A stretch of DNA of 64,000 bases from Boesenbergia rotunda (taxonomy: Eukaryota > Streptophyta > Magnoliopsida > Zingiberales > Zingiberaceae), in assembly GCA_024364735.1 (NCBI GenBank), contig JAGFNQ010000296.1, forward strand, positions 52,471 to 116,470, written 5' to 3'. This document shows, one piece after another, positions 56,667 to 64,000 of this stretch. Within the stretch, counting starts at the first letter, position 1. The number at the start of each line of letters is the position of its first letter. A program made the translations under genes and the position numbers. The notes below the pieces were generated by a model. That model was not told the DNA's origin. It made no database searches and saw nothing but the letters and a program-made list of their open reading frames with translations.

Positions 56667-57353
56667 ATGTTGCATGAGAACTACACTGAGAGGTGCCGCG
56701 AGCTGATGGGACGAATAGAGGATGTGGAGTACAGTCCGACCCGTGGAATTCAAGGCAACATGGGGTTATTAGATCGGCTGTTCTGGAAACTGGAGCAGGA
56801 AGGGTTTCCAGTCATGGATGATCATAGGATCGGAGCTCTGCTTCGCTCATTGCCCAATCGGGCGAGAGAGGTTGCTCATCAGATCTGGGGGCAGCACGGA
56901 TGTCGTCTCTCATACACGGAATTATGTAAGCAACTTCTTCGCCATGAGTTCCCGGAAGATCTGGGGGACTCGGAGGAGGATCATGAGATGTTTGAGGAGG
57001 ATCCGGAGATGTACGAAGAAGATCCCGAGCCGTTTGAGGAGGATCCCGAGAGGTACGAAGAGGATTCCGAGCCGTCCGAAGAGGATCCTGAGATATACGA
57101 GGAAGATCCCGAGCCATTCGAGGAGGATCCCGAGATGCTCGAGATGTTTGAGGAAGACCCCGGGATGTTCGAGGAAAATCTTGGAGTGGCCGAGGAGGTT
57201 CTCGAGATTGAAGAAGAAGACACGATGGAAACAGTAGAAGATCCTGAGGTAGGCCAAGGGGAGGCAGGCCAAGTGGAGATGAGCGAGGGGGTGGTAGTCA
57301 TCGCTATGATGTTCTTTATTATGGGTATGATGGCAGCCCATCTAGCTCACTGA
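56667..57353 (+). CDS. C2 ORF1: acidic heptapeptide-repeat protein with C-terminal membrane segment
   Basis: An intact 228-residue ORF. Residues 1-100 look globular and helical (ENYTERCRELM, LLDRLFWKLEQEG, IGALLRSLPN, QIWGQHGCRLSYTELC). Residues ~110-165 hold seven 7-residue repeats of the form EEDPExY/F, strongly acidic, then a further Glu-rich part. Residues ~209-225 (VVVIAMMFFIMGMMAA) are hydrophobic with only a few residues after them, as in tail-anchored proteins. No signal peptide and no zinc knuckle. It occupies the gag position but lacks the Retrotrans_gag motifs seen in G1. The start follows a predicted splice acceptor, so it may be a second exon. C1 carries the same ORF with one stop. 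Function unknown; a gag substitute or a membrane-targeting factor are possibilities only. Confidence 0.8.
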   Translation: MLHENYTERCRELMGRIEDVEYSPTRGIQGNMGLLDRLFWKLEQEGFPVMDDHRIGALLRSLPNRAREVAHQIWGQHGCRLSYTELCKQLLRHEFPEDLGDSEEDHEMFEEDPEMYEEDPEPFEEDPERYEEDSEPSEEDPEIYEEDPEPFEEDPEMLEMFEEDPGMFEENLGVAEEVLEIEEEDTMETVEDPEVGQGEAGQVEMSEGVVVIAMMFFIMGMMAAHLAH

Positions 57354-57493
57354 GTGAGGATAGTTTTGTATATAGACTTATAAGACTTGATAAATAAATT
57401 TTTAGTGGTATAATAAATAAGATCTTATCTACCCTATAGTAACCATACGACAAATATGGGCTAATACAATTCATAAACCCAGGTTGAGGACTA

Positions 57494-59056
57494 ATGTTTT
57501 GGAAGCATAATGTGAGTCGGTTTACCCAGAATCACAATAAGTATATGATTATGATTATAATGTATGCGATAATGTATGCGTGCAAGTATATCATGGAGTT
57601 AACCATGACAATATCACCCACGCTATTTGAGGACATATTGGAAAAAAAACAAAATGGTGATCTGAGTCTTCAGAAAATAAAACAGGAGATCCTAGAAGGA
57701 AGGGGCGATGGTTTTCATATCGCAAAAGGGGGAGTACTCTACCTTAGGGATCGTCTATGTATCCCTAATGATCCGGAGCTTCGAAAGAAGATACTGGCAG
57801 AAGCTCACGGAACCCCTTATTCGATGCATCCAGGATCCACCAAGATGTATCAAGATCTGAAGGAGAAGTTTTGGTGGTCCGGAATGAAGAGGGATGTGGC
57901 TCAGCATGTCAGTACTTGCAAGACTTGCCAGCAAGTAAAAGCAGAACACCAGCGACCCGGAGGAGTTCTGCAGCCACTCGCAATTCCGGAGTGGAAATGG
58001 GAAGACATCTCTATGGATTTTATTTCGGGACTTCCTAGGACTACGAACGGATATGATGCAATATGGGTAATAGTGGACAGGTTGACAAAGTCTGCTCACT
58101 TTCTGGCAATCAAGATGACTGATTCAATGGAGCAACTGGCTCAATTATATGTTAAGGAGGTAATCAGGCTTCATGGAGTTCCCAAGAGCATCATCTCAGA
58201 TAGGGATGGTCACTTTACTTCGCATTTCTGGGAGTGTGTTCAGAAGTCTCTTGGCACTAAATTGCGATTTAGCACCGCCTTTCACCCTCAGATTGATGGG
58301 CAAACTGAACGGGTGAATCAAGTACTAGAAGACATGTTGCGAGCTTGTGCCTTGGATTTCAAAGGGAGCTGGTGTCGATATCTATGCTTGGCGGAATTTG
58401 CTTACAACAATAGCTACCAAGCTACTATTGGAATGGCACCTTATGAAGCCTTGTATGGGAGGAGATGTAGGTCTCCGATCTGTTGGTATGAGGGTGGTGA
58501 AAAGAAGGAAATGGGGCTCACAACGGATGTCATTGACAGCACCACCCGGGCTATACAGAATATTCGACAACGGATAGAAGCTGCTCAGAGCCGGCAGAAG
58601 AGTTATGCCGATGTTCGGCGTAGACCACTGGAATTTAATGTTGGAGATTTGGTGTTCCTGAAAGTGGCTCCTATGAAAGGGGTGACAAGATTTGGGAGGA
58701 AAGGAAAACTATGTCCGCGTTATGGGGGGTCGTACCTGATCCTGAAAAGAGTTGGTAAGGTGGCATATGAGCTGGAGCTACCTCCAGAGATGTCGGCCAT
58801 TCATAATGTGTTCCATGTGTCAACGCTTAAAAAGTGTATCCCAAATATGGACAGAGTGATCGAGCCACAGACAGTACAAGTGCAGGAGGACCTAAGCTAT
58901 GAAAGCAGACCTATCCAGATCTTGGATTGGGAAGTCAAGAAGCTAAGGAATAAGGAAGTACCCTTAGTCAAGGTTCTATGGCAAAGTCAACGGTTCGAAG
59001 AAGCCACCTGGGAACGCGAGGACGAGATGAGGCGCAAGTACCCGGAGCTATTCTAA
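57494..59056 (+). CDS. C2 integrase with chromodomain (stand-alone)
   Basis: An intact 520-residue ORF. Residues 1-36 are hydrophobic and unlike pol; from TMTISPTLFEDILEKK (residue ~37) it matches the RNase H-integrase linker and integrase of chromoviruses. Zinc-binding H105, H112, C142, C145; catalytic D175 (SMDFISG), D236 (IISDRDG) and E272 (GQTERVNQ), with D,35,E spacing; a GPY/F module in which GPY is changed (RYGGSYLIL); a chromodomain in the last ~48 residues ending MRRKYPELF. Integrase joins the cDNA to host DNA and the chromodomain tethers it to chromatin. No RT or RNase H precedes it; whether the 57494 Met is used or the product is spliced is unknown. Confidence 0.88.
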   Translation: MFWKHNVSRFTQNHNKYMIMIIMYAIMYACKYIMELTMTISPTLFEDILEKKQNGDLSLQKIKQEILEGRGDGFHIAKGGVLYLRDRLCIPNDPELRKKILAEAHGTPYSMHPGSTKMYQDLKEKFWWSGMKRDVAQHVSTCKTCQQVKAEHQRPGGVLQPLAIPEWKWEDISMDFISGLPRTTNGYDAIWVIVDRLTKSAHFLAIKMTDSMEQLAQLYVKEVIRLHGVPKSIISDRDGHFTSHFWECVQKSLGTKLRFSTAFHPQIDGQTERVNQVLEDMLRACALDFKGSWCRYLCLAEFAYNNSYQATIGMAPYEALYGRRCRSPICWYEGGEKKEMGLTTDVIDSTTRAIQNIRQRIEAAQSRQKSYADVRRRPLEFNVGDLVFLKVAPMKGVTRFGRKGKLCPRYGGSYLILKRVGKVAYELELPPEMSAIHNVFHVSTLKKCIPNMDRVIEPQTVQVQEDLSYESRPIQILDWEVKKLRNKEVPLVKVLWQSQRFEEATWEREDEMRRKYPELF

Positions 59057-59078
59057 GTTCGAGGACAAACTTTCACGA

Positions 59079-59090
59079 GGTATGGGGAAT
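59079..59090 (+). other. Polypurine tract of C2
   Basis: GGTATGGGGAAT lies directly before the 3' LTR. Confidence 0.8.
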
Positions 59091-62000
59091 TATAACGACA
59101 CGGAAAATTTTCTTAATATTTCTTTAAAATATTAAGCATGTCTAGATAATTTTCCGAGGGACCTAGAAATATTAACATGAATTTTAGCCTAGAAATCCAT
59201 ACCTTTTCCATTTAAATTGAGGAAATGGGCACTAATGGGCCTTATATGGGCTTTCTAGTACCATGATTATTGGTGAATTTTAAGTAAAAATTTATAGAAA
59301 TATAAAGGGATTTTAATGCGAAATATTAACATAATTATGGGGGGATTTTCGAATATTAGGAAAAATAAAATAAAAATAAAATGGAAAATTAATGCATGCA
59401 CCAAGGATTTGAACCTTGGACCTCTTGTACAACCATGCATGCTCTAACCAATTCACCTAGCAAGGGAGTGCTATGAGGAAATGAAGTGGATTATGGTTAA
59501 GGCTTCGGGGGAAATGAAGAGACACCATGACTCTTCACTTACCCTCCTTGATGAGTTATAAAGAGAGGCATGGTGGGTTACTTCTCTTCTTCCATCAAGT
59601 CACCTTTCTTCCTCCCTCCTTCTCCATTCTAGCCGAACACCCCAAGAGGGATTTCCCCTTGGAAAAATTCACTTAAGGCTTCATCCCCAAGATCCAAGGC
59701 TTCTACAAGGATACAAAGGCTAGGGGTGGTCAAGAGGCAACAAGATCTCCATCCTTCTCTCAAATCTAAGGTTTATAATCAAGATCAACCAAGGTAAGAC
59801 TCCCTCACCTGTGGTATAATAGTTCCTTTGGGATTTTTAGCATAATATAAAGTTGGTTTTGAGTTTGATGTTGAGAAAACTATGCCTTGGACCCCTATCA
59901 TATTCGGCCACCATGGGTTTTGGATCCATAATGATGTTAAAAATCTAAATCATGTTTTCTAATGTGTTATCATGATGAATATGGAATAAATATAATTTTT
60001 GGGGAATTTTTGGAGTACCCTAAAGACCCCTTATGGTTTGGGACTCTCACCATGACTCTTTGGTTAGGATTGGGCCTAACCTTTCAAGTATGTACTTTGG
60101 GTATCCCCATGATTCAAAAGGGGGTTTAAAGTGAATTGGGTGAATTTTCTCAAGGTCTTGTGACCCTTGTAAGTTTCGGCCAAGAAGGGTCTAGGGCAAA
60201 AAGGTTAGGTCTACCCTCAAGCAAGGGTCCTAATGGCCCTATGGTAGGGTATGGTTGGTGTTTAATGTTTGATTGGGGTTTTTATGGAATTTTTCCATGC
60301 CCCCATGGCCTTGTAGGGTTTCAGCCAGCCCAAGGAAGGAGGGCTAAAGGTTAGGGATAACCCTAATCATGAGCCCTAATGGCTCCCCATGGTCTTATGA
60401 GTAATGTATGATTATTTCTTTACCTTATGCTATCTTACATGTTAATTGAATGATGGAACCCTTCCCTATAGGTTTCGGCCAAACAAGGAATTTAGGGTTT
60501 GGATGGAGTTAGGGTTTGAAGAATGATGGTTTATGGTGTATTATGAAGTATATATAAAGGTTCAAGCATGTGGTCGAAATTAAGTTACCCATAACCCTAA
60601 CTCTAAGCATCATGTTTCATGTTTGTATGTTTATGATTGGATGCCATGCTTAATAGGGTTTATTTATGAATGACTTATGTACTATGCCATGTACTTGAAT
60701 GGTAGGTAGTATGTTTATGGAAGTCCTACCCATGCATGCTTGAGATAGATACCATGCTTATGTATGAAATGCAATGTTTACCTTATGTATCATGATCATG
60801 CAAGTTCTATGGATTAGGATAAATGTCTATGCAAGCATGTCATGTCCAATGAATATAATGCAATGCTTACCTTATATGCCATAATTATGCAAGCACTAGG
60901 AATAAGAATGATGTTTATGTAAGTAGGCCATGTTCTATGAATGAAGATGCATGTTATGATCATAATGAAGATGCATGTTATGTTTATGAATGAAAGTGCA
61001 TGCTATGTTTTATGAATAAAGATGCATGTCATGTTATGAATGACGACACGGTCGATGGTTGACGGTACGACGGTACGACGGTCGTGAGACCGGTAAATGG
61101 GCCGGTAGACGGACCGGGTCGTTACACATGCCATGTTTATGAATGAAGATGCATGCCATGATTATGAATGAAGATGCATGCAATGTTTATGAATGAAGAT
61201 GTATGCCATGTTTTATGAATGATAAAGCATGTAAAGTATTTTACTTTATGAATGGGCTTGTACTGGACCGAAGTATGGGTCCAAGGGATAGGCACCTTAA
61301 GAACGCCCCGGTTCTGGACTACCGACTATGATGTCCACGGTTCTGGCACAACCGAAGCTGTGCAACAGGGATGGGCACCTTAAGAACGCCCCGGTTCTGG
61401 GACTACCGACTATGCTGTCCTTACCCTAGTAGGTCGGGGCTCGCTACCTCGTATTTACTTAGGGATGCACGCTTATGATGTATGTATGTGGTACAAGCCG
61501 GGGACCCCCAATGATGTTATGATGATGTTTAAGTATTTAAAAGTATGTTTTAAAAGTTAAGCATCCTTATGTATATGCATTAGACTCATGCATTCATGTA
61601 TTGCATTATGCCATGATAGTAATGTCTTATACTTATGTCTCATGTCAAGAAATATGCATGATAGTAAAAGATTTATGCTTAGGGCTATGATAAGAAGATG
61701 CCCATATGATATGATAGAAAGCATGCCTGTGTTTATGCCATACCGGTTAGTTCATGCTTTATGTTTAAGTTTATGCCATGTATCACGTCAAGTAAGAATG
61801 TTTAGTTTATGTTTATGTTTATGTCATGTATCACGTCAAGTAAGAATGTTTAGTTTATGTTTATGTCTATGACATGTATTATGCCATGCTAAGTTGAATT
61901 ATGTTTACGTCTATGTCATGTATTATGCCATGCTAAATTGAATTATGTTTATGTCTATGTCATGTATTATGTCATGCTAAGTTGAATTATGTTCATGTTT

Positions 62001-62547
62001 ATGCCATGTATCATGCCATGTAAATTCTAATTATGCACATGTTATGTCATGTATTATGCCATGTGAGTTTATTTATATTTATGTTTAAGCATAAAGCTAT
62101 GTTTATGTTTCATGTGCTTATGATTAAGTGATGAATGGTTTTAGTGAGTAGGAAAGAGTCTTACTAAGCCTGTGTGCTTACAGTCTTATTTCCTTATACC
62201 GCAGATCACGCAAAGGGACTGTAAGGAAGCAGCAGGAGGGCAAGAATGCATGTGTGTGGTAGTGACTTGGCCAAGAAAACAATATGTTTACTTGTTTTAT
62301 GCTAGAACTTTACTTTTACTACTTATGTGCTTGAATGGTGACTTATGGAACTCTATGACATGATGCTAAATATGATATGATGCTAAGTACAAAGTTAATA
62401 TGCCATGTTCCCATGTCATTATGTTAGGAATGGTAGTAGGGCATGTATGTGTAAGTCTTAAAGTTATCCCGCTGCCTTATGATGTCTACATGCCCTAAGT
62501 ATGTTAACGTAACGCCGCTTTATGAAAAAAAAAAATCGGGCGTTACA
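59091..62547 (+). repeat. 3' LTR of C2 (3457 bp)
   Basis: It starts TATAACGACACGG (TG changed to TA) and ends TCGGGCGTTACA. It holds a TATA box (59558-59565), a donor-like CCAAG|GTAAGACTCC (59794), CATG-rich repeats, the 86-bp insert (61041-61126), a GGCTTGTACT/GGTACAAGCC pair (about 61257, 61491) and an acceptor-like TTATACCGCAG ending at 62204. It is homologous throughout to the C1 LTR. Confidence 0.92.
59558..59565 (+). promoter_or_regulatory. TATA box of the C2 LTR promoter
   Basis: TATAAAGA is followed by a CT-rich leader (CTTCTCTTCTTCC) and a donor-like site 236 bases downstream. Confidence 0.55.
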
Positions 62548-63390
62548 TCTATCCCCCGATTCATTAATTAAAATCCATTCCACTAAAGGATCTTAATTAA
62601 ACTTCCTCACCAACCCCTATATTTTCATATGGGCTCCACATATTACGAGTCGTCCATCCCCCCGTGTTTAAGATATCGAATGCTTGTTAATTAATTTAAG
62701 TTACTGATAATTCAAATTAATTATCATCTGGATTCTTGATTAGTACCACTCAACCTTATCATCATGTCGGATCAAATCCACCTATTGGGTTTAGCATGAT
62801 GAACCTATTGAGCTCATCAAGGGGGCATCATCATCCCGACTCACCAGGACACGGATTCTATCAATAATCAACAATATATCATATTATTAATATTATCTCC
62901 CAAATTACCGGGTCTATCGATCTAACAAAATAGATATCGCCCATTGGTAAATCAAAGAAACAATAATTAATAATATATGTCCGTTATTATATCGGGACTA
63001 AGGGATCGTACTCCATAACAAAATCTGAGGTCCTATCCAATTATCGAGTCAGTACAAATAGGATAACCTCTGGTTTCGGTCCTGCTCAATGTACTCAAAC
63101 CACACTAGTGTAATTCTATGGTCAAGACCAACCACACCTAATTACACTACAACCATCCTGATGGTTTATCCAATTCCATCTCGGTTGTGAGTCTCTACTT
63201 ATACTAGGCAAGGAACTGATAACATGATCTTCCGTGTGATACCACACATCAGATTATCTACAATGCAAAGTAATGGACTTTATGCATGTACTAATATAAA
63301 CAGGCACCTAATGTAGTTGTGATTCTCTTTTCAAAATGAAGATGTTCATATAATATAAAAGAAGCATGTCTGTCATTATACACATCTACA
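62548..63390 (-). repeat. LTR of Copia-4 (truncated by C2)
   Basis: The reverse complement starts TGTAGATGTG at 63390 and aligns with solo LTR B and LTR A (for example GACTCACCAGGACACGGAT at 62838). The outer part is cut by C2 at 62547. Confidence 0.85.
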
Positions 63391-63402
63391 ATCTCCCACT
63401 TA
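63391..63402 (-). other. Polypurine tract of Copia-4
   Basis: The minus strand reads TAAGTGGGAGAT directly before the LTR start TGTAGATG, the common copia pattern. Confidence 0.8.
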
Positions 63403-64000
63403 TACTTAAAGAGTTTATTGTTCTCTCACTGCCAGACATTTGACTCGCATATCCTCCACATGTCAATCAAAAGCTCTAGCTAGAAGAGCTTTAGTGAAAG
63501 GATCTGCCAAGTTGTCGTCTGATGCAATCTTGGCGATAGCCACTTTTCCTCGCTTTACGATTTTCATATCAGGTGGTACTTGCGCTCTATGTGTTTACTC
63601 GCCTTATGGCTCCTGATTCTTTCGAGTTTGCAACTGCACCGTTGTTTATCACAACAAAATGTGATAGATATGAGCAAACCAGAAATCACATCGAAGTCCA
63701 TCATGAGGTTCTGAACCATGTAGCTTTCCTGGCCGCCTCAGAGGCTGCCATATACTCAGCTTCCATGGTGCAGTCTGCCACGCAGCCACTACGTGACACT
63801 CCTCCAACCTATGGTTCCACCTCCTAAAGTAAACACAAAACCCTGAGGAATACTTATATTTGCCCCTATCCGACTGGAAATCTGTATCCATATAACCCAC
63901 AAGAGATTGGTCTGCCCGGTAAACCATCATATAGTCCTTAGTCCTTCTCAGGTACTAATATATGCTTTTACCTCATTCCAATTTCCTTGTGTTGGGTTAC
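63403..64000 (-). pseudogene. Copia-4 RNase H (frameshifted, partial)
   Basis: The minus strand reads, in shifting frames, LVGYMDTDFQSDRGKYK, SSGF, a GWRS-CVADCTMEAEY-like stretch, AASEAA, and near the end VAIAKIASDDNLADPFTKAL. This is the Tork/Angela-type RNase H end of pol. RT lies beyond the window. It belongs to the same copia family as solo LTR B, and its LTR follows directly after the PPT. Confidence 0.85.

Larger units (their letters stand above)
54100..62547 (+). mobile_element. C2: chromovirus derivative with ORF1 and integrase only
   Basis: Plus-strand element: 5' LTR remnant 54100-56284, PBS 56288-56299, ORF1 56667-57353, integrase ORF 57494-59056, PPT 59079-59090, 3' LTR 59091-62547. 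The 5' LTR lacks its first ~1263 bp, lost at the Copia-3 junction. The overlapping parts of the two LTRs are nearly identical. As in C1, protease, RT and RNase H are absent: only 140 bp separate ORF1 from the integrase ORF. Both ORFs are open, making this the better-preserved family member. Confidence 0.92.

Noticed and set aside
56812..57341. Minus-strand ORFs opposite C2 ORF1
   Set aside because: Mirror images of the same repeat; only the plus-strand ORF1 has a sensible start context and is conserved in C1.

Overview
The window is angiosperm nuclear DNA built almost entirely of nested LTR retrotransposons. The evidence is long LTRs, primer-binding sites matching plant initiator-tRNA-Met and tRNA-Asp 3' ends, Ty3/gypsy chromovirus and Ty1/copia pol domains, solo LTRs with 5-bp target-site duplications (TSDs) and a TRIM element. 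I found no host gene, no tRNA or rRNA gene and no CRISPR. The exact species cannot be told from the sequence.

Layout. (1) 1-5847: minus-strand, heavily mutated chromovirus-type gypsy element (G1): start of integrase, RNase H, RT, gag, PBS, one LTR. G1 sits inside (2) 5848-26105: a plus-strand non-autonomous element family (N) with a tRNA-Asp PBS, arranged internal-LTR-internal-LTR. Its one long ORF (10885-12777) is Q-rich, then has five ~27-residue repeats, then a hydrophobic tail. Its last LTR is split by (3) 15711-25080: a young minus-strand chromovirus derivative (C1) with perfect TSD CCCTA. Element N itself lies in (4) a plus-strand copia element, Copia-1 (26106 to ~31055), which also carries a solo LTR (27992-29391, TSD AGTTG). 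(5) 31056-34246: LTR fragments of one copia family in opposing orientations. (6) 34247-37740: Copia-2 pol remnant split by a solo LTR (34440-36461, TSD ACTTA). (7) 37386-43085: a large inverted repeat of copia 3' ends, whose right arm is split by a 3.2-kb solo chromovirus LTR (39784-43025, TSD CCCCT). (8) 44087-44759: TRIM element, TSD ATTCA. (9) about 45250-54099: minus-strand Copia-3, a chimera joining two copia lineages within one reading frame. (10) 54100-62547: plus-strand chromovirus derivative C2, sister of C1, with two intact ORFs. (11) 62548-64000: minus-strand Copia-4 LTR plus RNase H remnant.

The most notable system is the C1/C2 family. Both copies have complete gypsy ends (PBS, PPT, LTRs) but lack protease, RT and RNase H. 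They keep integrase with a chromodomain, plus an unfamiliar ORF1: an N-terminal globular-looking part, seven 7-residue acidic repeats and one C-terminal membrane segment. Splice-like signals place the ORF1 start codon directly after an intron acceptor. Four related LTRs share a TATA box, a splice-donor-like site 220-280 bp downstream and an acceptor-like site near the LTR end. Three of these also share a 10-bp inverted repeat flanking a variable tandem array. The family probably moves with RT supplied in trans. All family, lineage and age statements come from reading the sequence; no database search was run.
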